Of a DNA stretch of 64,000 nucleotides, positions 25,153 through 33,827 are shown in pieces. The notes below the pieces were generated by a model. That model was given only the letters and a program-made list of their open reading frames with translations. It was not told the origin of the DNA and searched no databases. Source of the stretch: Gryllotalpicola protaetiae (GTDB lineage Bacteria > Actinomycetota > Actinomycetes > Actinomycetales > Microbacteriaceae); contig NZ_CP032624.1 of NCBI RefSeq assembly GCF_003627055.1, positions 2,976,001 through 3,040,000 on the forward strand, in the 5' to 3' direction. Numbering within the stretch: position 1 is the first letter of the stretch; each line of letters begins with the position of its first letter. Made by a program: the position numbers and the translations under genes.

Positions 25153-25832
25153 GCATCCGCCTCAACGACGTGTGGGTGCGCCTCGGAGACGTCGACGTGC
25201 TGCGTGAGGTATCCCTTGACGTGGATGCGCGCACCGTCGCGGTCGTGGGTGAGAACGGCTCCGGCAAGTCCACGTTCGCACGGCTGCTCGGCGGCCTCGT
25301 CGGCCACACTGCCGGCGAGCTGAGCGTTCTGGGGCTCAACCCCGCCAACCGGGCGGGCGAACTGCGGCGACGGGTCGCGGTCGTGTTCAGCAACCCGGAT
25401 GCCCAGATCGTCATGCCGACGGTGGCCGAGGACGTCGCGTTCTCGCTGCGCGCCGACCGGCTGCGTTCCGACGAGATCCGGGAACGGGTGGCGGTCGCGC
25501 TCGAGCGGTTCGGCCTGACGGCGCTGGCCGACCATCCGTCGCACGATCTCTCGGGCGGTCAGAAGCAGCTGCTTGCGCTGTGTGGCGCGTTCGTGCGCGA
25601 GCCGGAGCTGGTGATCGCCGACGAGCCGACCGCGTACCTGGACGCCCGCAACGCCGGGCGCGTAGCCGATCACCTGTTCAAGGACACGGGCCACCGTTTG
25701 GTGCTGGTGAGCCACGACCTCGCGCTGGCGAGGCGCTGCGATGTGGCGGTGCTGTTCGCGGAAGGTCGGTTGACGGCGGTCGGCAAGCCGGCCGCGATCA
25801 TCGCCGAGTATGAGGCGAAGCTGCGATGCTGA
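25149..25832 (+). CDS. bioM: BioM, ATPase of the biotin ECF transporter
   Basis: A 227-residue ABC ATPase: Walker A GENGSGKS (34-41), signature LSGGQKQ (134-140), Walker B VIADEPT (155-161) and switch VSHDLAL. These match ECF A-components such as BioM/CbiO. ATG at 25149 overlaps the thiolase stop by 4 bases, and the 3' end overlaps bioN by 7 bases, so the operon is translationally coupled. Confidence 0.93.
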   Translation: MSIRLNDVWVRLGDVDVLREVSLDVDARTVAVVGENGSGKSTFARLLGGLVGHTAGELSVLGLNPANRAGELRRRVAVVFSNPDAQIVMPTVAEDVAFSLRADRLRSDEIRERVAVALERFGLTALADHPSHDLSGGQKQLLALCGAFVREPELVIADEPTAYLDARNAGRVADHLFKDTGHRLVLVSHDLALARRCDVAVLFAEGRLTAVGKPAAIIAEYEAKLRC

Positions 25833-26428
25833 CCCTGTACCGTCCCGGCAACGGCCGGCTGCACCGCATGCCTGCCGGTCCCAAGGTTCTTCTCCTGCTT
25901 GCTGTCGTTCTCGGCGTTTCACTGCTCCCCGCGGTGTGGTGGGCGGCGGGGGCCGCTGCGGCGGTGACCATCCTCGCCTACGCCATGGCCGGTCTCGGTG
26001 ACGGCATGCGCGAGCTCGGCCGTCAGGTGCGCAGCGTGCGCTGGGTCGTCGCGATCACCCTCGCCGGTCAGCTGGTGTTCCTCGGCCCGGAGCAAGCGGT
26101 CGCCAACGCCTCCCGGGTCGTCGCGGCGGTCGTGATCGCCGCACTGCTGGTCATCACGACGCGGGTGAGCGCACTGCTGCACGCAGTCGAGCGTGGCCTC
26201 CATCCCCTGCAGCGGCTTCGCGTCGATCCTCAACGGGTCGCCCTGCTGCTGACAGTGACATTGAACACCATCCCGGTGCTGGCTCGGCTCGCCGGCGAGG
26301 TCCGTGATGCCCAGCGTGCCCGCGGCACACGGGCCAGCCTGCGCTTGTTCGTCGTCCCCTTCCTCGTCGTGGCGCTCAAACACGCGGACGAGTTCGGAGA
26401 CGCGCTCACCGCCCGGGGTGTGCGATGA
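25826..26428 (+). CDS. bioN: BioN, transmembrane coupling (T) component of the biotin ECF transporter
   Basis: A 200-residue EcfT protein with about five helices and the two coupling motifs: RDAQRARGTR and DALTARGV (Ala-Arg-Gly signatures that contact the ATPases). It joins BioY and BioM in the membrane. ATG at 25826. Its stop overlaps the CHY zinc-finger gene by 4 bases. Confidence 0.9.
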   Translation: MLTLYRPGNGRLHRMPAGPKVLLLLAVVLGVSLLPAVWWAAGAAAAVTILAYAMAGLGDGMRELGRQVRSVRWVVAITLAGQLVFLGPEQAVANASRVVAAVVIAALLVITTRVSALLHAVERGLHPLQRLRVDPQRVALLLTVTLNTIPVLARLAGEVRDAQRARGTRASLRLFVVPFLVVALKHADEFGDALTARGVR

Positions 26429-26751
26429 GCGACGCACGGCCGCGCGTCCTCGGCTCCGTCGTCGATCAGGAGACGCGCTGCATCCATTACCACACGCCGC
26501 TCGACGTGATCGCGATCAAGTTCGCGTGCTGCCAGGAGTTCTACCCCTGCCACCTCTGCCACGCCGAGACCGCCGACCACGACACGGAACAATGGCCGAT
26601 CGAATCTCGCGGCGAGCAGGCGGTGCTCTGCGGCGTCTGCGGACGCCAGCTGACCGTCACCGAATACCTCGACACAGAGGCCTGCCCGGCCTGCGCCGCA
26701 CCCTTCAACCCGGGCTGCAAACTCCACACGGACTTCTACTTCCAGACCTGA
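26425..26751 (+). CDS. CHY zinc-finger protein
   Basis: A 108-residue protein rich in zinc ligands: C19-x-H21-Y, C35, C36, C42, C45, H46, H52, then a second set C69, C72, C87, C90, C98 and H101. This is the CHY-type finger, known in eukaryotic RING ligases and in small actinobacterial proteins of unknown role. Overlap with bioN (ATGA) places it in the biotin operon. A role in biotin metabolism is only implied by position. Confidence 0.86.
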   Translation: MSDARPRVLGSVVDQETRCIHYHTPLDVIAIKFACCQEFYPCHLCHAETADHDTEQWPIESRGEQAVLCGVCGRQLTVTEYLDTEACPACAAPFNPGCKLHTDFYFQT

Positions 26752-26856
26752 CGTTTGTCAAACCGCAGCGCTGGGTGCCCACGTGCCACAGCTCGCACCA
26801 GCACCCCGCCGACAAGTCACCGAGGGTCGTACCCGGCATGCGTCGAGCAGGACGAG

Positions 26857-27290
26857 GACTACGCGCAACTCCAGGCCGTCGCCGCCGGCGGCGCGTTCTC
26901 GCTGCTCGCGTACGGCGGCGACGACGCCCGAGCTCGCCGATGCCCATCGTTTCGACAAACCGTGGGAGAAGACCTCCTCCCTTGGCTTGCGCCACGGTCG
27001 CAGGTCATCGACACCTACATCGACCACGGCCGCGTCCAGGGCGCCGAGACCGAACAGATGACGGACACCGCGTGGAGGCGGACCTGCTCGCCGGGAAGGC
27101 GACCGTGCTGGTCACCGACTCGAACGAGTCGGTCACGGCGTCGAACGTGCGGGCGCGGACCGACCTGTTCCTGGACGGCACCGTGCGCGGACCGCGGGAG
27201 GTCGAGCTGCACGACAGCATCAGAGCCGCGATCGGAGACACGGTCATCACCCACCGCACCGGTGGCACCGGATTACGAGGAGGACTCGGC
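26857..27290 (+). pseudogene. Remnant of a MobF/TraA relaxase-helicase gene
   Basis: Three reading frames in turn match the helicase region of the intact relaxase encoded at 33828-37385 (about 35795-36230): DYAQLQAVAAGGAFSLLAYG, then DAHRFDKPWEKTSSLGLRHGR, VIDTYIDHGRVQGAETE, and ATVLVTDSNESVTASNVRAR. At least two frame changes are needed, and both ends are lost. DNA and protein similarity show common origin. It directly abuts the truncated oxidoreductase on the other strand, so the junction near 27285 marks an old rearrangement. Confidence 0.85.
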
Positions 27291-27512
27291 AGGTGCGTGA
27301 AGCAGGATTCCCGCGATGTCCCAGCCGAGGACGGCCGGGAAACCAGGAACCTGCTGGACGGTGCCGGGTGTACGGGTCTTGACATCGACGGGGTTGATGG
27401 TCGAGGCAATCACGGCAACGATCGCCTCTCCGGCATTCGGCTGCGGTTCAGGCATGTCCTCGACTTGCAGCACTTCTGGTCCGCCGTAACGGTGGATGAG
27501 TGCGGTTCTCAT
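27273..27512 (-). pseudogene. Truncated MDR (quinone reductase-like) oxidoreductase
   Basis: Codons 1-69 or so read as an N-terminal GroES-like MDR domain (ALIHRYGGPEVLQVEDMPE, IASTINPVDVKTRTPG, VLGWDIAGIL). The frame then ends in nine unrelated residues that lie antisense to the relaxase remnant. Full-length relatives have about 310-330 residues, so the NADPH domain is gone. ATG at 27512 overlaps the stop of the MFS gene by 4 bases, suggesting the pair was once a functional operon. Confidence 0.8.
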
Positions 27513-28723
27513 GCGTGTTCTTCCTTCTGGGTGAATGAAGTGGAGGCCGCTGGTGGAGTCGCGTGGAGGGCAAGTACGGCTAACAGCAGTCCGAGCAGCG
27601 CGATGACGGCGCCGCCGAACCCGCCGAAGCGCAGCAGTCCGACGGCGACGCCGATGCCGCCCAGGGCGGAACCGATGGCGTTGGCGAGATTGAACGCACC
27701 GACGTTGACGGCGAGGGCCAGACTGGGCGCAGAGCCAGCGTGGCGTAGCAGCAGGGTTTGCAGGGGGGCGATCGTCGCGGTGGATAGCAAGCCGAGCACA
27801 AGAGTGAGTGCCACCATCGGGATCGGGTAGGACGCCAGCAACGGGAACGCTGCCAGCGTGACCACCAGCGCCACAAGAACGCCGCGCAGTGTCGCCCCGA
27901 GGTTGATGTCCGTGAGCTTTCCGGCGATGAGGTTCCCCGCGAACCCCCCTGCGCCGTATGCCAGCAGCAGTACCGGCACGAGACTCGCGGCGAGGCCGCT
28001 CACATCGGTCAGCAAGGGCACGAGGTAGGTGAAGACCATGCCGACACCGGCGAATCCGAGGACCGTCGTGGCCACTGCGAGAAGCACGGGGCCGCGCAGC
28101 AATGTCCGAATTTCGTCGCCCGCCCCAGTCTGCGGTGCGGGTGTGCGCGGCATCGCGACAGCCAACAACAGCACACCGAGGGCGGCGACGACAGCGACGA
28201 TCGCGAACGGCACACGCCAGCTCGTGCTTCCGCCCAGCAGCGCTCCCAACGGGACGCCTAACATCGTCGCGACTGTGAGCCCCGAGGAGACGATCGCGAC
28301 AGCCTGCCCGGAGCGTGCTAGTCCCATTGCCTGTGCAGCGGTCACCAGGGCGATCGCGAACAGCGTCGCCTGCGCGCACGCAGAGACCACTCGTCCTACC
28401 ACCAGCCAGACGAATCCTGGAGCGACGGCGGCCAGGATCGTCCCGACGACGAAGAGCAGCCCGAGACTCAGCGCCAGCCCCTTGCGCGGCAGTCGGGCTG
28501 TGGCAACCGTGACGAGCGGACCGCCGATAGCCACCCCCAGCGCGTACGCGGTCACCGTCTGGCCCGCCACAGCGACACTCACGTCCAGGTCAGCTGCGAC
28601 CTGGGGAAGGACCCCCGCGACGAGGTACTCGGCCGTGCCGGTGCAGAACACCAACAGCACGAAGCCAGTGAGCACGACCGATGGGTGCGGTGTCTTCTTC
28701 GAAGAGGGTGGTGCAACGCTCAT
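27509..28723 (-). CDS. MFS transporter, DHA1/AraJ-like efflux
   Basis: A 404-residue, 12-helix MFS protein. It begins VVLTGFVLLVFCTGTAEYLVAGVLP, with the DHA1 motif A region ARLPRKGLALSLGLLF, resembling AraJ/YdhP-type exporters. ATG at 28723. It lies downstream of a divergent MerR gene whose promoter region has a 20-bp near-palindrome, so MerR regulation is likely. Cargo unknown. Confidence 0.88.
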   Translation of the reverse strand: MSVAPPSSKKTPHPSVVLTGFVLLVFCTGTAEYLVAGVLPQVAADLDVSVAVAGQTVTAYALGVAIGGPLVTVATARLPRKGLALSLGLLFVVGTILAAVAPGFVWLVVGRVVSACAQATLFAIALVTAAQAMGLARSGQAVAIVSSGLTVATMLGVPLGALLGGSTSWRVPFAIVAVVAALGVLLLAVAMPRTPAPQTGAGDEIRTLLRGPVLLAVATTVLGFAGVGMVFTYLVPLLTDVSGLAASLVPVLLLAYGAGGFAGNLIAGKLTDINLGATLRGVLVALVVTLAAFPLLASYPIPMVALTLVLGLLSTATIAPLQTLLLRHAGSAPSLALAVNVGAFNLANAIGSALGGIGVAVGLLRFGGFGGAVIALLGLLLAVLALHATPPAASTSFTQKEEHA

Positions 28724-28737
28724 ACTGATAGGCTGAA

Positions 28738-28757
28738 CCTTGACATCAATGTGAAGG
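28738..28757. promoter_or_regulatory. MerR operator candidate
   Basis: ccttgacatcaatgtgaagg at 28738-28757 is a near-perfect 20-bp inverted repeat (cctt-x-acat-xx-atgt-x-aagg), overlapping ttgaca at 28740-28745, between MFS and MerR genes. Confidence 0.62.
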
Positions 28758-28787
28758 CAAATCGGCACGTCTCGAGAGGTTCGTCAC

Positions 28788-29147
28788 ATGCGTATCGCCG
28801 AAGCGTCCGTACGCACCGGCATCTCCGCCCGCCTGCTGCGCTACTACGAGGATCAAGGCCTACTCGACCCAGCACGCAACAGCTCCGGCTATCGCGACTA
28901 CTCCGTAGACGACCTCGTCGCTGCTCGCCGGGTCAGGCAACTCCTGAACGTCGGGCTGAGCACCGCCACCATTGGCACGGTGCTGCCCTGCCTCACCGAA
29001 CGACTCGGGCAGCTCACCCCTGTCTGCGCGGAACTCATTGACGAACTCCGGCACGAACAAGACCGCATCATCTCTGCGATCGACGCGCTCACGGAATCCC
29101 GTGACGCCATTGGACAGGTCATCGCTGCCGGAACGCCAGCAGCTTGA
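28788..29147 (+). CDS. MerR-family regulator (short)
   Basis: A 119-residue protein: MerR HTH at 1-70 (RIAEASVRTGISARLLRYYE) and a dimerisation helix (about 80-115). There are no Cys at metal-binding positions apart from C64 and C74, so metal sensing is not indicated. It diverges from the MFS exporter and is probably its activator/repressor. Confidence 0.88.
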   Translation: MRIAEASVRTGISARLLRYYEDQGLLDPARNSSGYRDYSVDDLVAARRVRQLLNVGLSTATIGTVLPCLTERLGQLTPVCAELIDELRHEQDRIISAIDALTESRDAIGQVIAAGTPAA

Positions 29148-29475
29148 GACCTGACACAACCCACCGCTTCCGCCCATGGGTTGGCGAGGACACCCGCGCC
29201 ACCGGCGACCTCGAAGCACTTTTCCCCGACCTGCTGCCTCACCATCGAGCAACACGACTCGGCACCAGCCTCACTTAACCGATTCCATTTGGATCGGAAC
29301 CTTCAACTGACCGGGAGTCGGCGCACGGACCTCAGCGATCTGAAGGGTGTTGAAGTTGACGTATGTCGCGAAGATGACCACGGAGGCAGTATTACCGTTC
29401 GAACCGTGCTGGGCATGGCCCTCTGACTGCGTCCGATAGGCGATGGTCAAAAATACTGGTGCGGTCGCTGGTCGT
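29148..29475. other. 328-bp gap without a supported gene
   Basis: On the minus strand, a frame ending at 29271 encodes a tail (SVVIFATYVNFNTLQIAEVR, then APTPGQLKVPIQMESVK) that looks protein-like but lacks a start that makes sense, since upstream it runs antisense into the GlxA gene. It may be the end of a lost gene. No terminator or RNA is evident. Confidence 0.4.
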
Positions 29476-30426
29476 CTATTCGTGAAAGGCCTGGCGGTAG
29501 GCCGATGGTGAAGTTCCGATGATGCTGCCGAAGTGTCGGCGGAGGTTGGTGTCGGTTCCGAGACCGACGGCCCCAGCGATCTGGGTGATGGTGAGGTCGG
29601 TGCGTTCCAGGAGTTCTCGGGCGTGGTCGACGCGCGCCCGGAGGACCCATTGCATGGGGGTGATACCGGTGTCCGCGGTGAAGCGTCGGGAAAAGGTACG
29701 GGGCGAGACGTTGGCCTGCCTCGCAAGAGCGGTCAGGGTGAGGTCGTCACGAAGGTGTTCGAGAGCCCAGGCGCGGGTGTGCGCGAAGGCGTCGCCGAGC
29801 GGTTCAGGGATGCTGTGCGGGAGGTACTGGGCCTGTCCACCCGATCGGTACGGTGCGCTCACGAGTCGGCGGGCGACGTGGTTCGCGAGTCCGACGCCGT
29901 GGTCGCGGCGGATGAGGTGCAGGCAGAGGTCGATGCCGCTGGCAGCGCCTGCGCTCGTGAGGACCTGGCCGGCATCCACGAAGAGTACGTTCTCGTCGAC
30001 AGCGATCTCGGGGTACTTCTCGCGCATAGCGTGCGTGTAGTGCCAATGCGTGGTGGCACGCTTGCCGTCGAGGAGTTTCGCGGCCGCCAGGGTGAACGCT
30101 CCGGTAGAGATCGCGGCGATCCGGGCTCCGCGGGCATAGGCGGTGCGCAGCGCTTCCATGACCTTGGGTGAGGTGCGAGTATCGGCGGGGTTCCGATAGC
30201 CGGGGACGAGGATCGTATCGGCCCAGGCGAGCGTCTCGAGGCCGTGGCTGACGGCGTAGGCCAGTCCGTTCCAGCCCTCGACCGTGCCGGGGTGCTCACC
30301 GCAGACGCGAACCTCGTACGGCATGCTCGGTCGTTTGGCGAAGACGTGGGCCGCGATCCCGACATCGAGCGCCTTCGCACCATCGAGGACGAGAACACCG
30401 ACGCGGTGGTTCCTTGAGGAGGTCAT
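29476..30426 (-). CDS. GlxA-type AraC regulator
   Basis: A 316-residue protein: DJ-1/PfpI-like sensor domain (VGVLVLDGAKALDVGIAAHV at the start, AISTGAFTLAAAKLLDG elbow with Ser-Thr in place of the catalytic Cys, then ATTHW) followed by AraC HTH (LARQANVSPRTFSRRF, VGLGTDTNLRRHFGSI). It lies at the end of a methyltransferase-MFS-GlxA unit with a 10-bp gap to the MFS gene. ATG at 30426; an alternative at 30447 would overlap that gene. Confidence 0.88.
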   Translation of the reverse strand: MTSSRNHRVGVLVLDGAKALDVGIAAHVFAKRPSMPYEVRVCGEHPGTVEGWNGLAYAVSHGLETLAWADTILVPGYRNPADTRTSPKVMEALRTAYARGARIAAISTGAFTLAAAKLLDGKRATTHWHYTHAMREKYPEIAVDENVLFVDAGQVLTSAGAASGIDLCLHLIRRDHGVGLANHVARRLVSAPYRSGGQAQYLPHSIPEPLGDAFAHTRAWALEHLRDDLTLTALARQANVSPRTFSRRFTADTGITPMQWVLRARVDHARELLERTDLTITQIAGAVGLGTDTNLRRHFGSIIGTSPSAYRQAFHE

Positions 30427-30436
30427 CTTCGAGACA

Positions 30437-31636
30437 CTACTGCGCATCGGCGCCCGTCGCGTTCGCGCGAGGAGGGTAAGCCGCTACCGCGTAGCCGAAG
30501 AGGGCGACGGTGACGAGGATCGCAGCTGCCGTGTAGACGGACCGGTAGGTGTCAGGGAAGACTGCGAGGGCGGCGATGAGCAGGCCGGAGAGAACCGCGC
30601 CGATGCGACGGGTATTGGCGAACAGCCCGGACGCCAGCCCCGGGCTCGGGAAGACGTCCTGGAAAACCGTCAGTCCGACGCCTGCAACTGTGGCGAAGAA
30701 CCATGCGTTCAGCGGCTGCAGGATCAGGAGCTGCCAGGTGTTCTGGGCGCCAGCCGCGAGAGCATAGTATGCGACGCCCACGACACAGGAGATGAGGATC
30801 AGGGTTCTTGCGGCCATGCGCGTGTGGATTCGGCCGATGATCAGGAGCGCGGGGATCTCCATGAGAGCTGCCGCCCCGAGAATGAGGCCCGCCCACAATA
30901 CCGGCGCGTGCATCTGAACAGTGACGAACAGGGTGGTGACTGTCACGGTCGCGATGTTGGTCACTTGGAGCACGAGAAACGCGGAGACGGTTCCCCAGCG
31001 TCCCCAGCCGCGCAGTTGAGTGAGAATCGGTGGACGGGAAACCTGCGGCCCCGCTTCGCTCGCGCCGCGGGGACGGGCGCGGTGGAGCAGCAGGGCGGTT
31101 GCGACGTTGACCACCCCGATGCCAGCGAGCAGCCACAGCGCGGAGCCGTTTCCGAACGCTCCGGTGCACGCGGTGGCGAGCGGCGGCCCGACTACCCACG
31201 CGAACGACACGATCGCGCGGGTCCGGATCACCCGTGACGGCGAGGCCCCGTCATGACGCAGCTGAGCGAACAGGAGCGTGGAGCCAACCCCCGGTGGACC
31301 CCCGAGGAGCACGAGTGCAAGCAACGCGACCGGCAGTGCCGTCGTCACGGCGAGGGCGATGACCATCGCGACACCGCAGATCCCGCAGATCAGCAAAGGG
31401 CGGAGATAGTCGCCCGATCTGTCGGCGGCGGCCGGGATCACCAGCGACGCGATGAACCCGCCGATGTTGTACGCGCCGAGCGTCAAACCGAGCTGTGTCG
31501 GAGTGGCGTCATAGAGAGCAACCAGCAGGACCGCAAGCAGCGGGTTCAATACCGCGAACTGCAACGCCCAGAACCAGGCAGCAGTAGGCCACAACGACCG
31601 GCCGACCGTGGATCTGAGCACCGAGGCACCCGTCAC
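30437..31636 (-). CDS. MFS transporter (SetA/sugar-efflux-like)
   Basis: A 399-residue, about 12-helix MFS protein (FWALQFAVLNPLLAVLLVAL, then DATPTQLGLTLGAYNIGGF), with LGLTLGAYNIGGFIASLV resembling Set-type exporters. GTG at 31636 overlaps the methyltransferase stop by 4 bases (GTGA). The frame extends to 32083 over the methyltransferase gene, which I reject. Cargo unknown; by position it may move a methylated compound. Confidence 0.85.
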   Translation of the reverse strand: MTGASVLRSTVGRSLWPTAAWFWALQFAVLNPLLAVLLVALYDATPTQLGLTLGAYNIGGFIASLVIPAAADRSGDYLRPLLICGICGVAMVIALAVTTALPVALLALVLLGGPPGVGSTLLFAQLRHDGASPSRVIRTRAIVSFAWVVGPPLATACTGAFGNGSALWLLAGIGVVNVATALLLHRARPRGASEAGPQVSRPPILTQLRGWGRWGTVSAFLVLQVTNIATVTVTTLFVTVQMHAPVLWAGLILGAAALMEIPALLIIGRIHTRMAARTLILISCVVGVAYYALAAGAQNTWQLLILQPLNAWFFATVAGVGLTVFQDVFPSPGLASGLFANTRRIGAVLSGLLIAALAVFPDTYRSVYTAAAILVTVALFGYAVAAYPPRANATGADAQ

Positions 31637-32430
31637 GGGCGGCCCACGATCAGGCGCAGCGATCCATCGAAGAACGGCTGGGTGCGCAGGCGACCATGCC
31701 GGGCATCCCACGCACCGCTGTCGAGATCGGCGCGGAGAGTCCGCTCGAACCGTTCGCCGACGGTCCGTTCCACGAAGCTCCAAGCCGAGTTCGCCAGGCG
31801 GGCGCCCGCGTCCAGGAGCGCTTCGGGCCGACCGTAATACGCCTCCGAGAAGCCGTCGGTGCACGCGAGAGGGATTGGCAACGCTGTGACCGTGACGGTC
31901 CCGCCGAGGCCCGAGCGGATGTCGGCAACCTTTGGGTATCGCCCTGCCTCGGTCGAGATGACCTCGGGCGCGTACTCGTTCAGCCACGAGGATCGCAACG
32001 CCGCCGGATCGCAGGTGAGGATTACGACCGGCCCGCTCGCCACGCGCCGCGCCTCCCGCAGGCCTGCACGCAGGTCCCGCCATTGGTGGACGGTGAAGGA
32101 GGCCAGGGCCGCGTCGAAGGCAGCATTCGGGAACGGCATCCGCTCGGCAGCCGCGTCGACGACCGCAGCGGAGCCGACAGGGCGCTGCGCTCGCATCGCG
32201 GCACTGGGCTCGACCGCGGTGACGTCGAGGTCCGTGGGCTCGTAGGAGCCGGCGCCGGCACCGATGTTCACCAGCGTTCTGGCGTCGCCCAGGGCAGCTG
32301 CAATCGCCGCAGCGAAGGCTGGCTCAGGGCGCCGATATCGGGCGTAGTCGAGACCGATGACCCCGTAGTCGGCATCCCCGGCGCTGCCATCCGCGCTCCG
32401 CGGATCCGTTTGATTCTTCTTTTCAGGCAT
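31633..32430 (-). CDS. SAM-dependent class I methyltransferase
   Basis: A 265-residue protein with the SAM-binding glycine motif TLVNIGAGAGSYEP (about 52-65), acidic loop AVEPSAAMRAQRP, AAAERMPFPNAAFDAALASF and post-motif VHQWRDLRAGLREARRV, the UbiE/small-molecule methyltransferase pattern. ATG at 32430 is preceded by gagggtgg. It overlaps the MFS gene. Substrate not recognised. Confidence 0.88.
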   Translation of the reverse strand: MPEKKNQTDPRSADGSAGDADYGVIGLDYARYRRPEPAFAAAIAAALGDARTLVNIGAGAGSYEPTDLDVTAVEPSAAMRAQRPVGSAAVVDAAAERMPFPNAAFDAALASFTVHQWRDLRAGLREARRVASGPVVILTCDPAALRSSWLNEYAPEVISTEAGRYPKVADIRSGLGGTVTVTALPIPLACTDGFSEAYYGRPEALLDAGARLANSAWSFVERTVGERFERTLRADLDSGAWDARHGRLRTQPFFDGSLRLIVGRP

Positions 32431-32694
32431 GCCACCACCCTCGCGCAGGTCACAGAGCGGCACCATCGGCCCGAACGCCACCGGCCGCACGGATCACGCC
32501 AATGTCGGTAACGACTGCCACGCCACCACCCTGTTCGCTGACGGATCGATCAGCGTGAGGCCCCGTCTTTCGCGGGGCTGGCGGCAACTGCTGCCGAGGC
32601 GTCACTGATGAGTGGAGGTTGGGGCCGTTCGGTGATGAGATTATAGGACCAGCGTTGTCGGAGGCCGACCATGGTGCACAGTGCAGATCACTGG

Positions 32695-32718
32695 GTGCGC
32701 CGACTCGACGTCGCGCAC
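32695..32718 (+). promoter_or_regulatory. Hairpin in the leader of the cat gene; surrounding 351-bp gap
   Basis: The gap 32431-32781 holds no other gene. At 32695-32718 the RNA could fold as gtgcgc(c)gac-tcgac-gtcgcgcac (9-bp stem, one bulge). An in-frame ATG at 32671 opens a short leader that runs into cat. Gram-positive cat genes often use leader hairpins for translational attenuation; here this is speculative. Confidence 0.3.
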
Positions 32719-32781
32719 GGTGTCTCAGGAATGGCTGGGAGCACGCCGCGTCCCTCATATCTTTGGAAGGTAGGTGGTTCG

Positions 32782-33429
32782 ATGAACCAGAGGCGACTCG
32801 TCGACCTCGATGCCTGGCCTCGTCGCGATCAGTTCGAGCACTTCACGCGTTTTCCGTGCACATATAGCTTGACCATCCGCCTCGATGTGACATCGTTTAC
32901 GACGGCTGTGCGTCAGGCGGGTCGTAAAGCCTATCCCTCACAGGTATGGGCGATCTCAAGCCTGTTGAACAGACACGAAGAGTTTCGGATGTCTGTCGAT
33001 GACGGTATTCCTTCGGTCTGGGATGTCGTGCATCCGGCGTTCACAGTCTTCAACTCTGATCGCGAGACCTTCTCTAGCGTGTGGCTTCCCCACGACGATG
33101 ACTTCGACGCTTTTCACGCCGAGGCAGTCGAACTGTCGCGAATCCACCGTTCGGCTGATCGGATGTTCCCGCAGGGCGAGCTGCCGGACAACGCGTTCGA
33201 CATCTCGAGCCTGCCGTGGGTGTCGTTTACGGGCTTCGAGTTGAACATCGCAGGCGGGCACGGGCACTACCTGCCGATTTTCACTCTCGGAAAGTATGTC
33301 GATGAGGGTGACCGAGTGTTCATTCCTCTGGCGGTGCAGCTTCACCATGCGGTCGCGGACGGTTTCCACGTCGCGCGGTTGATCAACGAATTGCAGGAAC
33401 TGTTCGACAGCGCGGGGGAGTGGCTCTAG
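32782..33429 (+). CDS. catA: Type A chloramphenicol O-acetyltransferase
   Basis: A 215-residue protein, the normal length for CatA. The catalytic block is QLHHAVADGFHVARLI (His189 as base, Asp193 after HxxxD), with the usual Cys of HHAVCDG replaced by Ala. N-terminal DAWPRRDQFEHFTRFPCTYS and SLPWVSFTGFELNI are also CatA signatures. It transfers acetyl from acetyl-CoA to the 3-hydroxyl of chloramphenicol. ATG at 32782 with aaggtagg upstream. It lies among mobile-element remnants, upstream of an intact relaxase gene, which suggests acquisition by transfer. Confidence 0.92.
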   Translation: MNQRRLVDLDAWPRRDQFEHFTRFPCTYSLTIRLDVTSFTTAVRQAGRKAYPSQVWAISSLLNRHEEFRMSVDDGIPSVWDVVHPAFTVFNSDRETFSSVWLPHDDDFDAFHAEAVELSRIHRSADRMFPQGELPDNAFDISSLPWVSFTGFELNIAGGHGHYLPIFTLGKYVDEGDRVFIPLAVQLHHAVADGFHVARLINELQELFDSAGEWL

Positions 33430-33827
33430 GAAACCTCACCGCGGTGCCGGCATCTCGATAGACGGTCTTCGGCTCGGATGCGAGGTTTCGCAATGGACGC
33501 TCGAATGCACCCGGCGCCGCCAGCGAAGCACGATCAATGGCGCGACTGCCCGTGGGCCACGGTCGCGATCGTTCGGCTCGCGCATGAAGACTCCGGCAGG
33601 TCGGGTGATTCCCGGTCGTCGTCCACTCATGAATTCGATGCAGGGATGGCCACCTGCCAGGTGCGCGACGCAGTTCCCGATCATGCCGCGTAGCTGTCCG
33701 GCTGCGCGTCCGACCCGTCGTTTCCTTTTCATGATCTGAGCCACCACGCCTCTTGCAGATCGAGGTCGCCCGCCCGCTTCGGGCAGTCGCTCGCTCACCT
33801 CCCCGATGAGCGAGCGGAGGCAGGGCG
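33430..33827. other. 398-bp gap; weak CsoR-like remnant on minus strand
   Basis: Between cat and the relaxase gene. On the minus strand about 33622-33798 reads KRKRRVGRAAGQLRGMIG followed by HPCIEFMSG, reminiscent of the first helices of CsoR/RcnR metal regulators but with extra residues and no rest of the domain. If real, it is a decayed fragment. No tRNA or terminator was recognised. Confidence 0.3.

Noticed and set aside
22652-25922. Long minus-strand frames across the biotin operon
   Set aside because: They are antisense to clear domains, with low-complexity Arg/Ala/Pro composition typical of shadows in G+C-rich DNA.
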